A stretch of DNA of 64,000 bases. Source: Methanocorpusculum sp. (GTDB lineage Archaea > Halobacteriota > Methanomicrobia > Methanomicrobiales > Methanocorpusculaceae). Location of the stretch: the NCBI GenBank assembly GCA_029987115.1, contig DALTWK010000001.1, positions 62,001 through 126,000 of the forward strand. Reading direction: 5' to 3'. The notes beneath the pieces are model-generated. The model saw only the letters and a list, made by a program, of their open reading frames with translations. It did no database searches and was not told the origin of the DNA. A program made the translations under genes and the position numbers. Positions 17,413-26,089 of this stretch are shown here, in pieces (within the stretch, counting starts at the first letter, position 1; every line of letters begins with the position of its first letter).

Positions 17413-18471
17413 ATGAGCGAGCAGATACTTTGTGGAACTGGTTTTGTCGGAGAAACATATTCTCCAGAAAATTTGGAAATAGTCATTGAAAACGGCAGTA
17501 TTAAAGAGATAAATCCTGCGCGCGGAGATGTTTCGGGGTATATTCTTCCGGCATTTTTCAACGCGCATACTCATATCGGGGATACTGTTGCCCTAGACAT
17601 GCCGGTCGACCGCCCGCTCGCTGAACTGGTTGCACCGCCGAACGGTCTGAAACACCAGATTCTACAAGAAACACCGAAACCGATTCTGCTTTCCGGCATG
17701 AAAGCAACGCTCTCCTTCATGAAGCAATCAGGAACACTCGGATTTGCTGATTTCCGTGAAGGGGGGAAAGAAGGTGTGCTGGCACTATCCTCTGTTCTGG
17801 ACCCGGCAATGCAAGCCTGCATTTTCGGACGCGAAGGAGGAGAACTTCTTCAGGAATCTTTCGGATTCGGTCTCTCAAGCGCTCATGGTATCAAATCGGA
17901 GGAAAATGCCGTTGCAGCTGCCAGGAAAGCAGGGAAATGCATTGCAGTTCATGCAGGGGAAGCAAAACATGATGATATTGAAGCCGCATTCACTCTGGAA
18001 CCGGATGTCATCATTCATGCAACCTATTTTAATGATGCCGACATCAGACGCGCTGCCGATGAAGATATTATGATTACTATCTGCCCGCGCTCAAACTGGA
18101 TACTTGGCGGAACATCGTCATCTGCACGTCCACCTGTTAGAAAACTGCTTGATGCAGGAGTTCGTGTGTCTCTTGGAACCGATAATGCCATGTTTGTTTC
18201 ATCAGACATGTTTGCCGAATGCTCATTTCTTAGGACTGTCTATAAAGTGACAGCAGCAGAGGCAGTGTCTCTTGCAACAAGGGGATTCGAACTTGCAGGA
18301 ATCCCGTCCGGCATAGCTGTTGGAAATCCGGCAAATCTGACGCTTCTCTCCGCTGACAATCTGCAACGATGGAGCAGGAACTCGCTAGCTACTGCCCTCA
18401 CCCGATCTGCGATTACTGGGATTGTATCATCCATTAGCGGATTCGAATCTTTTAATATTCATCAGGATTAA
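17413..18471 (+). CDS. Amidohydrolase-family metal-dependent hydrolase
   Basis: 352 aa TIM-barrel hydrolase. Metal ligands of the superfamily can be seen: HTHIGD near residue 50, HAGE near 180, HATYF near 200 and the catalytic GTDN near 257. Members deaminate or hydrolyse nucleosides, cytosine/guanine analogues or related rings; the substrate here is not evident. A TTG-initiated extension of two codons (17407) is possible, but ATG at 17413 is more likely. It is preceded by a short divergent promoter region with secG. Confidence 0.88.
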   Translation: MSEQILCGTGFVGETYSPENLEIVIENGSIKEINPARGDVSGYILPAFFNAHTHIGDTVALDMPVDRPLAELVAPPNGLKHQILQETPKPILLSGMKATLSFMKQSGTLGFADFREGGKEGVLALSSVLDPAMQACIFGREGGELLQESFGFGLSSAHGIKSEENAVAAARKAGKCIAVHAGEAKHDDIEAAFTLEPDVIIHATYFNDADIRRAADEDIMITICPRSNWILGGTSSSARPPVRKLLDAGVRVSLGTDNAMFVSSDMFAECSFLRTVYKVTAAEAVSLATRGFELAGIPSGIAVGNPANLTLLSADNLQRWSRNSLATALTRSAITGIVSSISGFESFNIHQD

Positions 18472-18498
18472 AAAAAACTCATAATAGAGAGAATCATC

Positions 18499-18927
18499 AT
18501 GTTTTCCAAAATTCTTGTCGCCCTTGATGGCTCAGAAATCAGCTTGCGTGCTTTTGAATATGCACTTTCCTTCGCGAAGAATGAGGGATCGGAACTTCAT
18601 GCTATCTATGTAATTGAATCTGGTCACTCAGCACCCGGCCCGATGGACAACAACCGGGAAATTATATCTCAGAGATTTGAAAGTGAAGGGCGCGAACTTC
18701 TAGACAAAATTACCGCAAAAGCAAACGAGACCGGTGTCAAACTGAACGCAACGCTGGAACGAGGGCATGCCGGTGATGTAATAGTTAAATATGCTGAGAA
18801 ATTATCCTGTGATCTCATCATTATCGGATCTCTTGGAAAGACAAAATTAGACCGTCTAATCCTTGGAAGCGTCTCCTCTTACGTTGTGAAATCCGCAAAA
18901 ACGAACATTCTGATTATCAGAAACTAA
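18499..18927 (+). CDS. Universal stress protein, UspA family
   Basis: 142 aa with the UspA alpha/beta fold. The N-terminus is ILVALDGSE, and the ATP-binding signature G-2x-G-9x-G-S is complete at GSLGKTKLDRLILGS. Members with this signature bind ATP; their exact role varies. A run of seven T follows the stop, so the gene is probably monocistronic. Confidence 0.93.
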   Translation: MFSKILVALDGSEISLRAFEYALSFAKNEGSELHAIYVIESGHSAPGPMDNNREIISQRFESEGRELLDKITAKANETGVKLNATLERGHAGDVIVKYAEKLSCDLIIIGSLGKTKLDRLILGSVSSYVVKSAKTNILIIRN

Positions 18928-18929
18928 TC

Positions 18930-18936
18930 TTTTTTT
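18930..18936 (+). terminator. Oligo-T terminator after uspA-like gene
   Basis: Seven consecutive T start three bases after the stop codon, a typical archaeal termination signal. Confidence 0.5.
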
Positions 18937-19031
18937 AATATTATCATCATTCTAGGAACAGGTATCATTATTTACTGATGAAACCAACAATTACCATCAA
19001 ATCCAATGTGAATTGGTAGGAAAAGAGAACA

Positions 19032-19883
19032 ATGGATTTACTGGCAAAAGATTACATGACGAAGGACGTCGTTACTGTGGAAATTCCATCTGGTCGCGAT
19101 GATGTTCTCCGTATTTTAAAGAGGACTGGTATCAGCGGGGTCCCAGTAGTGAAGAAAAAGACGATGGAATTAGAAGGCATCGTTACCCGCAAAGACATTC
19201 TTCACAAAGCAGAAGAAACCCAGATTGCACTTTTGATGTCGAGAGAACCGATCACGATTACTGCAGACACCACCATCTCCGATGCTGCCAAGATTATGAC
19301 GGAAAAGAATGTCCGCAGACTTCCAGTATTAAAAGATGATAAACTAGTCGGTATCCTCAGTGTTTCCGATTTAATCAGTGCAGTTGCAAAGAAGAAGGAT
19401 ATGCGCGAAATCAGCTCTGGATTCGTCTCCAAACACACAGTAGCTGTCTGGGAAGATACGCCCCTCAACGTTGTTGGTCGTATCATGGAACTATCCGGTG
19501 TTGAAGCTGTTCCAATCCTGAACTCCGACAACGTCTTAACCGGTATTATTTCCGAACGCGATTTAATCCGCTGCTCCCGCATTGAAGACGATGTGCAGAC
19601 TAGCGACTTCTCAACCGGAACTGACGATGACGAATGGACCTGGGAAAGCATTCGCGACAACCACACTATTACCTACGGAATCTCCAAAGTTGAACTTCCA
19701 ATCAACCCTGTTAAAGACGCCATGATTAAGAAAGTTCTCGCGGTCCCGGTAAATGCAGAAGTCAGTGACTGTGCACTGAAAATGAAACGCGGACGCGTTG
19801 ACCAGATGCCGATTATTAACAACGAAGGAAAACTTGCCGGCATGCTCTTCGACCGCATGCTCATCCAGGCATTAATCGAATAA
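19032..19883 (+). CDS. Protein with four CBS domains
   Basis: 283 aa built of four CBS motifs in two Bateman pairs, starting near residues 6 (YMTKDVVTVE), 67 (MSREPITIT), 132 (SKHTVAVWED) and 228 (VKDAMIKKVL). Between the second pair is an acidic insert near 195-207. Such stand-alone CBS proteins bind adenine nucleotides or SAM and act as sensors; the ligand cannot be told from sequence. It follows the universal stress gene after about 100 bases containing its own promoter. Confidence 0.93.
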   Translation: MDLLAKDYMTKDVVTVEIPSGRDDVLRILKRTGISGVPVVKKKTMELEGIVTRKDILHKAEETQIALLMSREPITITADTTISDAAKIMTEKNVRRLPVLKDDKLVGILSVSDLISAVAKKKDMREISSGFVSKHTVAVWEDTPLNVVGRIMELSGVEAVPILNSDNVLTGIISERDLIRCSRIEDDVQTSDFSTGTDDDEWTWESIRDNHTITYGISKVELPINPVKDAMIKKVLAVPVNAEVSDCALKMKRGRVDQMPIINNEGKLAGMLFDRMLIQALIE

Positions 19884-19967
19884 ATCCTACCGGTTCCAAA
19901 ACCAGTAATCCTCTTTTTAGTATCCACAATCAGAAGTTATATGTAGGCATCTTTCCAATTCTTCTAT

Positions 19968-20240
19968 ATGACAAAACCAGTTCTTTACGATTTCTTCACC
20001 ACTTGGTGTGGTCCGTGCAGAATCCAGAGCCCGATTATCGACGGCATTGCAGAGCGTCTCGGCGACAAAGTTGATGTCCGCAAAATTGATGCCGAGGAAC
20101 ATGGCGACCTTTCCGCAAAATATGAGATTCGTGTCGTTCCGACCATTATCGTCGAAAAAGACGGTAAAGTTATCCGTCGCTGGGAAGGAGTTACTGATGC
20201 AAGCGAGATAGAAGCAGTTCTTACCCCGCTCTACGAATAA
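19968..20240 (+). CDS. trxA: Thioredoxin
   Basis: 90 aa, short archaeal thioredoxin. The redox motif WCGPC is at about residues 13-17, and the cis-Pro segment (VVPTIIVEKDG) follows at about 58. It reduces protein disulfides in the cytoplasm. A T7 terminator follows, yet the next gene begins only 36 bases on and encodes another thioredoxin-like protein. Confidence 0.95.
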   Translation: MTKPVLYDFFTTWCGPCRIQSPIIDGIAERLGDKVDVRKIDAEEHGDLSAKYEIRVVPTIIVEKDGKVIRRWEGVTDASEIEAVLTPLYE

Positions 20241-20245
20241 ACACA

Positions 20246-20252
20246 TTTTTTT
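20246..20252 (+). terminator. Oligo-T terminator after trxA
   Basis: Seven T beginning five bases after the thioredoxin stop, ahead of a separate start for the next gene. Confidence 0.45.
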
Positions 20253-20276
20253 CTCTTTGATACCTATAATGATTAT

Positions 20277-20612
20277 ATGAGTCCGATAACTGTAGAGGTA
20301 GTTGCTTTCACATACCGTCCCTGCGGTCCGTTCCCGTGCGATGCAGAACGTTCCTGCGGACTATCAGAGTGCTTCGAAAAGGAGAAGATGAGTTTCGCAT
20401 TCCCGGCACTACAGAAAGCACTGACCGAAAAATATGGAGACAAAGTATCCGTTGAACTTGTTTCCTTGGACAGCGGCATCCCTGACTGGGTTCAGGAGAT
20501 TGTGAGAACTGAACACCCTCCGCTTCCGATTATTCTTGTCAACAAAAAAGTTGTTCCGGTCGGAGCAGTCTCTGTTCCGAAGATTTCAGAGTGGATTGAT
20601 AAAGCACTCTGA
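20277..20612 (+). CDS. Cysteine-rich thioredoxin-fold-like protein
   Basis: 111 aa. Four cysteines are clustered near the N-terminus (C16, C21, C27, C32; spacing Cx4Cx5Cx4C) after a beta strand (VEVVAFTY), where thioredoxins have CxxC. The later LPIILVNKK (cis-Pro-like) and GAVSVPKISEWIDKAL segments fit a thioredoxin/glutaredoxin fold. The unusual cysteine pattern could hold a metal or Fe-S cluster instead of a simple dithiol. The function is unknown; adjacency to trxA suggests a redox role. Confidence 0.75.
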   Translation: MSPITVEVVAFTYRPCGPFPCDAERSCGLSECFEKEKMSFAFPALQKALTEKYGDKVSVELVSLDSGIPDWVQEIVRTEHPPLPIILVNKKVVPVGAVSVPKISEWIDKAL

Positions 20613-20623
20613 ATGTATTCTTT

Positions 20624-21133
20624 TTATCCGAAAATTTTCATGACCACTTCGGCGATGTGTTTGCCGAACAACTCTGCCTGATGGTAGTCTGCTTCTTCTA
20701 GTTTTCCGTCTGCGGCAAGACCATAGTGTCCACCATTGTGTTCCGCACCTTCCTGTTCCGGATCAATCGGATCGCCAACGACAATCATGCCGTGAATCAA
20801 CATTGCCTGGACAATGGAAAGAAGAGTAGTCTCTTTTCCTCCGGTACGGTCACCCGAAGAGACGAAGGCAGCTCCAACCTTGCCGACTAGTTTTCCGCGG
20901 ACAAAGGTAGTGTCGTCAATCAGTTCCTTCACTTCAGCAGCGACGCTTCCAAAATAGACAGGAGATCCAAGAACAATTCCATCATAACGGACAAAGTCGG
21001 TGGCGCTTACACGGTTGAAGGACATTACATCAACTTCGACTCCATCAACCTGTTTGATTCCACGCCCAATGGCATCGGCAAGTGCTTTGGTTTTTCCGGT
21101 TCTACTATAGCAGGTTACAAGTATTGATGGCAT
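20624..21133 (-). CDS. Flavodoxin-fold NAD(P)H:quinone oxidoreductase, WrbA-like
   Basis: 169 aa flavodoxin fold. The FMN phosphate loop is YSRTGKT near residue 9, with GSPVYFGSV at about 57 and SSGDRTGGKETT near 92 contacting the isoalloxazine. This matches WrbA-type proteins, which transfer two electrons from NAD(P)H or act in methanogen oxidative stress. It is convergent with the Cys-rich thioredoxin-like gene, with only 11 bases between. Confidence 0.88.
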   Translation of the reverse strand: MPSILVTCYSRTGKTKALADAIGRGIKQVDGVEVDVMSFNRVSATDFVRYDGIVLGSPVYFGSVAAEVKELIDDTTFVRGKLVGKVGAAFVSSGDRTGGKETTLLSIVQAMLIHGMIVVGDPIDPEQEGAEHNGGHYGLAADGKLEEADYHQAELFGKHIAEVVMKIFG

Positions 21134-21197
21134 ATATTAAGAAAAAGTTTAGACCGATGATAATAAAAGCATACAGGTCGGAACACAAAAAATGAGG

Positions 21198-22634
21198 TTA
21201 ATAGTGGCTGTCGGTGTCAGCGTCTTCTTCGTTTCTTTCGCGGATACGCCAGAGACCTTTGGAAGCCCAGTCGAGAGACTTGCCATTCTTTGCTCCCCAA
21301 TCAACAAGTTTTGCTTCCCAGTCCGCCCAGAGTTCCGGGTAACGTTCTTCAATATCTTTCATGCAGGCGATGTCCGAAGACGGACAGATGAAGCAACCGA
21401 TTCTGTCAAGTCCTAGTTCATAGAGCGGGTTGTAGGGCGCCTTCTCGCGGAAAAGATAGAGCCAGTCATGCATGGCAGTCCAGTGCTGAATCGGAGCGGC
21501 TGATATCTGGCAGACCACATTTCTGTTGCGCCAGACACGCGGGCTCTGCAGACGTTTTGCTGACTCGAATTTGCGCTGTCCAATAAAGGAGATGGCTTCT
21601 CCCCAGGTACTTTCAATGAGGTTCTTTACCGGGGCGAGCTTGCATTCCCTGCAACACCAGCGGAAATCGACAGCGGGCGGACCCTGAATCTGGAATTCCT
21701 TCCAGAATCCCTCCTTACCAGAACCAGTGTAGCATTCGAGCCCGTATTTTTCTGCAACCTCGCGGACGTTTGCAACGGTCTCTGGGAACTCGAGTCCCGT
21801 ATCGGCAAAGATCATTGGAAGTTTCAGGCCAGCCTTAAGCGTCAGAAGAAGGGTGACGAGACTGTCTTTTCCACCAGAATAGGAAACGGTCGGCGTGACT
21901 CCCGGATTCTTAGCGATAACATCATGAATGAACTCGATAGACTTCCGTTCATAGATGTCGAGGATAGTGCTGTTTGCCCTGATAGCATCATCCCAGGTTG
22001 ACGGGTTGGCATCAACGACTGGTTTCTGGGTTCTCCGAGTCCTAACCAGTTGTCCGCGCTCGGCATCTTTCGCTTCGGCAGAAGACATTCTGGCACGTCC
22101 AACTGCAACACAATCACCAGACTCGGCAATAACATAGACAGCATCACCGACTGCGATGTCGTCAGTCATGCCAATTACACCTGGCATCAAAACACTGCTT
22201 CCATCCCTGATATAGCCGGCTGCTTCATCAGTCACATGCACCACATGCTTTGTAGGGGAAACATATGCTGCAGATGCCTCTCGTGGAAGAACTTCCCATT
22301 TTCCTTCTGTCGGCAGATAGCGAATGGCACCAACGACCGCGCCACCGAGAATGACTTCCTCCATTCGGTCCTCGTCTGGAACCTTGTTCAAGAGAGCGAT
22401 GTGACCATCAGGAATCAGAGGCACACCAAAGTGATCGGTGAAAATGCGATTGACAAGGTTTCTATCACGGTCGAAAGCTGGACGAACATCACCAGGAGGA
22501 GTTACGGAAACGGGACGGGTCTTTGCACCGCATGAACAGAGTTTTCCCATAACCGGAGTGTGGCAGTTATCACACCAGTAAAACGGAACCGGCGCTAAAA
22601 ATGGTGAATTTTTGGAGGGGTGCTTGTTTCCCAT
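21198..22634 (-). CDS. PP-loop (PAPS reductase-like) protein with PUA domain and Fe-S cysteines
   Basis: 478 aa with a striking architecture. A small N-terminal zinc ribbon (C21, C24, C33, C35) is followed by a PUA-type RNA-binding domain (about 125-185, LMPGVIGMTDDIAVGDAVYV) and a PP-loop ATP pyrophosphatase domain with SYSGGKDS (251-258). CC (327-328) plus C331, and CFIC (414-417), fit the 4Fe-4S motif of APS reductases. The family is annotated as PAPS reductase, but the PUA domain and archaeal setting argue for RNA sulfuration; that is inference. It starts two bases after the DUF2284 gene. Confidence 0.87.
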   Translation of the reverse strand: MGNKHPSKNSPFLAPVPFYWCDNCHTPVMGKLCSCGAKTRPVSVTPPGDVRPAFDRDRNLVNRIFTDHFGVPLIPDGHIALLNKVPDEDRMEEVILGGAVVGAIRYLPTEGKWEVLPREASAAYVSPTKHVVHVTDEAAGYIRDGSSVLMPGVIGMTDDIAVGDAVYVIAESGDCVAVGRARMSSAEAKDAERGQLVRTRRTQKPVVDANPSTWDDAIRANSTILDIYERKSIEFIHDVIAKNPGVTPTVSYSGGKDSLVTLLLTLKAGLKLPMIFADTGLEFPETVANVREVAEKYGLECYTGSGKEGFWKEFQIQGPPAVDFRWCCRECKLAPVKNLIESTWGEAISFIGQRKFESAKRLQSPRVWRNRNVVCQISAAPIQHWTAMHDWLYLFREKAPYNPLYELGLDRIGCFICPSSDIACMKDIEERYPELWADWEAKLVDWGAKNGKSLDWASKGLWRIRERNEEDADTDSHY

Positions 22635-22636
22635 GG

Positions 22637-23245
22637 TTACTCCAGAAGCATCAGCATTACGGTTGTCATCGGATGCTCGAGCGCAAGACCGCCGGTTGGA
22701 AGCGGGGTGCCTTTTAGAACATCAAGTTCCCAGCCGTTCGCCCTGCAGGTTGCATATGCATCGATTCCAGCAGCCTCCATGCTCGGCCGCATTTTTTCAC
22801 GGAATCGACAGTCGGAAATTTCTGCACCTTTTTCTTTTGCAGCGCATGACTTGCACCAGCCGCATTGGTGCCCGGTATAGCAGGTGACTTTGTAGAACCC
22901 ATCTTCAAATGCCGTCTTTTCCAAATCATGCATCATCGTCTGTACATAATGCGTCGTTTCATGCGAGACATAACGTTTAGGATCTGTCTCCCCTACATCG
23001 CCGTCAAAACGGATGAGAATTGCAATGGAAAACTCACTGATGACCTTGGCAGTTTCTTCAGGAGTTGGAGAATACGGGGGACAGCTGAACCGTCTTCCGA
23101 ATCCTTTGCAGCCGAAATAACATTTCATCCGGACCCAGTGTGCAGTGATAATAGTATCTGCCGGGATGACAATAGCATCTCCACCGCGTTCCTTCACTAT
23201 GGTGATTAACTTAGCGGTTTCCTCTTCAATCGTGTTTCGCTTCAT
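22637..23245 (-). CDS. DUF2284 metal-binding protein
   Basis: About 202 aa. The family signature is CYFGCKGFGRRFSCPPYSP near residue 40, then TGHQCGWCKSC and a late CRANG cysteine. These cysteines suggest binding of Fe-S or other metal; the function is not established. The open frame extends to an ATG at 23269, but the ATG at 23245 has a good AGGAG five bases upstream, so I chose it. It overlaps the end of ribL by 20 bases. Confidence 0.88.
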   Translation of the reverse strand: MKRNTIEEETAKLITIVKERGGDAIVIPADTIITAHWVRMKCYFGCKGFGRRFSCPPYSPTPEETAKVISEFSIAILIRFDGDVGETDPKRYVSHETTHYVQTMMHDLEKTAFEDGFYKVTCYTGHQCGWCKSCAAKEKGAEISDCRFREKMRPSMEAAGIDAYATCRANGWELDVLKGTPLPTGGLALEHPMTTVMLMLLE

Positions 23246-23660
23246 TTCTTCTCCTAACAGCTTCGTCAATTATCTGAGTGGAGGAGGTGAATTTCGAACC
23301 TGTGTAGGCGCCGATACGCACGACCTCGGCAGAGATACCACGATCCTTAAGCTGGTTCTTCAGTTTATTTTCATCGAAATACTGGTTGAAACCGAGCGTA
23401 ATAATATCCGGATTGATTTCTCGGATTGGTTTGAACATGTCTTCCTTATCACCAAGTATAGCGTGGTCAACACATTTCAGACTCTGAATCATTTTCAGTC
23501 GCTGCTCTTCCGAAACGACCGGTGCCGCCTTATGACGGACGTTGCTCTCACGGGAGACGATGACCCAGAGTTCATCGCCCAATTTTCGGGATTCTGATAA
23601 GAAAAACACATGTCCCGGATGAAGAATATCGAATGTTCCTGTTGCTACGACGCGTTTCAT
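23226..23660 (-). CDS. ribL: FAD synthase RibL
   Basis: 144 aa nucleotidylyltransferase transferring AMP to FMN to give FAD, the archaeal RibL type. The HxGH motif is in GTFDILHPGHVFFL, and the ISSTxx-type motif is SSTQII. The length and the absence of a kinase domain fit RibL and not bacterial RibF. It overlaps the JAMM gene as ATGA and is in the same operon. Confidence 0.9.
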   Translation of the reverse strand: MKRVVATGTFDILHPGHVFFLSESRKLGDELWVIVSRESNVRHKAAPVVSEEQRLKMIQSLKCVDHAILGDKEDMFKPIREINPDIITLGFNQYFDENKLKNQLKDRGISAEVVRIGAYTGSKFTSSTQIIDEAVRRRNEAKHD

Positions 23661-24025
23661 ACTATTTCCAGCTGTATCAGATTTCCTTCACGGTCGAATA
23701 CGCGCCAGGCAGTTTCATCAAAAGGCTCTCCCACAATGATGTGCACCTGGCCCATTTCCGCGAAGGTTGCGTAGTCCGTATCCGAAGGTGCGATGATGCC
23801 TGAGGGGTGACTGTGTGCAGTTCCCGCGTAGGACATACCGAGCGGAACCATGTCCATCAGTATATAAGATGCGTCTTCACCGCCTGCAGAACCAGCAATC
23901 GGATAAACCATATTGATGACGCCGTTCTCTTCCCCAAGAAGAACCATATATTCATTCGGAAGAGAAGACTTGCCCATCTCTAGAAGCAGAAGAAGGACAT
24001 CATGGTCAATAGCACGAACTCGCAT
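23657..24025 (-). CDS. JAMM/MPN metalloprotease (Mov34 family)
   Basis: 122 aa of the JAB1/MPN family. The complete JAMM motif is present: E25, H71-S72-H73, S81 and D84 (HSHPSGIIAPSDTD). Archaeal members remove ubiquitin-like SAMP proteins or release the C-terminal Gly-Gly of sulfur carriers. It is the first gene of the four-gene minus operon ending with the PP-loop protein, so a link to sulfur carrier chemistry is plausible. Confidence 0.92.
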   Translation of the reverse strand: MRVRAIDHDVLLLLLEMGKSSLPNEYMVLLGEENGVINMVYPIAGSAGGEDASYILMDMVPLGMSYAGTAHSHPSGIIAPSDTDYATFAEMGQVHIIVGEPFDETAWRVFDREGNLIQLEIV

Positions 24026-24073
24026 TGCAGTTAGATATATTGGTACAGAAGTTAGATAACTGTTTCATATTCT

Positions 24074-24787
24074 ATGGATACGGTCACGTACAAGGGGGAA
24101 GAGATTCCCTTCACAATTCTCTCATCCGAAAAACGCAGAACTATTGGAATTACGGTAAAACAGACAGGAGAAGTCGTCGTACGCGTACCGGTTCATGTTT
24201 CCCAAGAAAAGATTGTATCCTATATCCAGTCGAAAGCCGACTGGATTGCAAAACACCGCACGCGTTTTTTGTCGCGGGAGGTCTGTCATCGTACCTATGC
24301 CGATGGAGAAACGTTGCCGTATTATGGGCGGGAATTGACCATCTCTCGCACTGCAGGCGACTGTCTGAAAGCAAATATTATCGGGGACTCTCTACTGATA
24401 ACGGTTCCTTCCACCCTCACGGAAGAAGAGACGATTCTTGGACTGCGGGATGCTGTTATCTATCTCTACCGAAGGGAAGGATTGAACACCTTAAAGCCAA
24501 TAGTGAAAAAATACGCAGACTTGCTCGGAATTGAAGCACCACCTGTCCGTGTTCGGATTCAAACGGCAAAATGGGGATGTTGTACGCCGAAAAACGGCAT
24601 CATTCTGAATGTGAAGATTCTGCTTGCCCCGCCGATTGTCGCAGAATATCTGGTGGTGCATGAACTTGCACACATTCCACACAGGAATCACCAGGCGGAA
24701 TTTTGGGATGAGGTTGAGCGTCTTATGCCGAATTACCGCGACGCAGAAGCACTCCTGAAGAGCGACGGTTGGCGCTGGACATTCTAA
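24074..24787 (+). CDS. YgjP-like zinc metallopeptidase (DUF45)
   Basis: 237 aa. The zinc-binding HELAHIPHRNH motif, with a third ligand region in the following FWDEVERLMP, and the upstream AKWGCCTPKNGIILN segment define the UPF0758-unrelated YgjP/DUF45 family. Substrates are unknown. The divergent promoter region with the JAMM gene is only 48 bases long. Confidence 0.9.
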   Translation: MDTVTYKGEEIPFTILSSEKRRTIGITVKQTGEVVVRVPVHVSQEKIVSYIQSKADWIAKHRTRFLSREVCHRTYADGETLPYYGRELTISRTAGDCLKANIIGDSLLITVPSTLTEEETILGLRDAVIYLYRREGLNTLKPIVKKYADLLGIEAPPVRVRIQTAKWGCCTPKNGIILNVKILLAPPIVAEYLVVHELAHIPHRNHQAEFWDEVERLMPNYRDAEALLKSDGWRWTF

Positions 24788-24818
24788 TTTTATTTAGTTA
24801 GAACACCTAATACTCTGT

Positions 24819-26036
24819 ATGAATTTCGGGACCCTGCAGGATGTGGAAACCCGCGGTAAGACTGTTCTTGTCCGTGTGGATTTCAACTCCCCGATTGATC
24901 CGTCATCCAATACAATTCTTGATGACAAACGCTTCCGTGAACACGTACCGACCATTCAGGCATTAGAAGATGCAAAGGTTGTCATTCTTGCCCACCAGAG
25001 CAGACCGGGCAAAAAAGATTTCACCACGCTTGCCGCGCACGCCGAAAAACTTGAAAGTCTCCTCGGCATGCCGGTAAACTATGTTGATGACCTTATTGGC
25101 TCCTGTGTCAAGAAAACCATTCGCGAATCACACCCAGGTGATGTAATTCTTCTGGAAAACACCCGTTTCTCCAGTGAGGAAAACCTCTCCATGAAACCGG
25201 AAGACGGTGCCAACACTCACCTTGTCCGCAAACTGTCCTCGATGGCAGATCTTTTCGTTTATGACGCATTCGGAACAGCACACCGCTCCCAGCCGACAAT
25301 TACCGGCCTTCCGTATGCGATGAAGACTGTAGCCGGACTGTTGATGGAAAAAGAAGTCAAAATGCTCTCCAAGGTTTTCACCTCAGCACCGAAGCCGGTC
25401 ACCTTCGTTCTCGGCGGAACCAAGCTAGATGACTCGATGGCTGTTGCAGAAAATGTTCTTACAAACGGAACCGCAGACAAAGCAGTCATAATAGGAGTTG
25501 TAGCAAACGCATTCTACCTTGCAAAAGGTATCGACATCGGCGAACCATCAAAGAATCTCATCCACAATCTGGGCTACGACAGCGAAGTTGACCACGCCAG
25601 GGAGATTCTCGCCAAATACGAAGACCGTATCATCCTGCCGGAATTCGTTGCAGTAAAAGAGAATGGATCTCGTATGGAATACCCAGTAACAGGCGTTCCG
25701 AAGGACTGCCCAATTATGGATATGGGAAGCGCTTCCATTAATACCATCTCAAAAGAACTGAAAGAATCCGGAACCATCGTCATGAACGGTCCTGCAGGCG
25801 TCTTCGAAGAAGCAGACTTTGCAGCCGGAACCTTCGACATCCTGCATGCAGCATCCAATGCTGAGTTTACCGTCTGCGGCGGCGGACACACTGCAGCAGT
25901 CATCGAAAAACTGGGTCTTGCCTCCCAGTACTCTCACCTCTCAACCGGTGGAGGAGCCTGCATCGAGTTCCTGACCGGAAAGAAACTACCGGCAATTGCC
26001 GCACTTGAAGCAAGTTGGGAAAAATTCGGCAACTAA
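24819..26036 (+). CDS. pgk: Phosphoglycerate kinase
   Basis: 405 aa. The N-terminal segment VLVRVDFNSP is the phosphoglycerate-binding loop, and the C-terminal nucleotide-binding part shows MNGPAGVFEEADFAAGT and GGGHTAAVI with STGGGA. It interconverts 3-phosphoglycerate and 1,3-bisphosphoglycerate in gluconeogenesis/glycolysis. It starts 31 bases after the metallopeptidase gene and is typical of euryarchaeal Pgk. Confidence 0.97.
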   Translation: MNFGTLQDVETRGKTVLVRVDFNSPIDPSSNTILDDKRFREHVPTIQALEDAKVVILAHQSRPGKKDFTTLAAHAEKLESLLGMPVNYVDDLIGSCVKKTIRESHPGDVILLENTRFSSEENLSMKPEDGANTHLVRKLSSMADLFVYDAFGTAHRSQPTITGLPYAMKTVAGLLMEKEVKMLSKVFTSAPKPVTFVLGGTKLDDSMAVAENVLTNGTADKAVIIGVVANAFYLAKGIDIGEPSKNLIHNLGYDSEVDHAREILAKYEDRIILPEFVAVKENGSRMEYPVTGVPKDCPIMDMGSASINTISKELKESGTIVMNGPAGVFEEADFAAGTFDILHAASNAEFTVCGGGHTAAVIEKLGLASQYSHLSTGGGACIEFLTGKKLPAIAALEASWEKFGN

Positions 26037-26089
26037 ATACTCTTTTTTCCGCCGAGTATATACGTTCTTAACACATACATTATTGTATT

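Noticed and set aside
21198..22634. Sulfate-assimilation PAPS reductase
   Set aside because: The PUA domain and zinc ribbon, and the lack of sulfurylase or kinase genes nearby, make this role unlikely.
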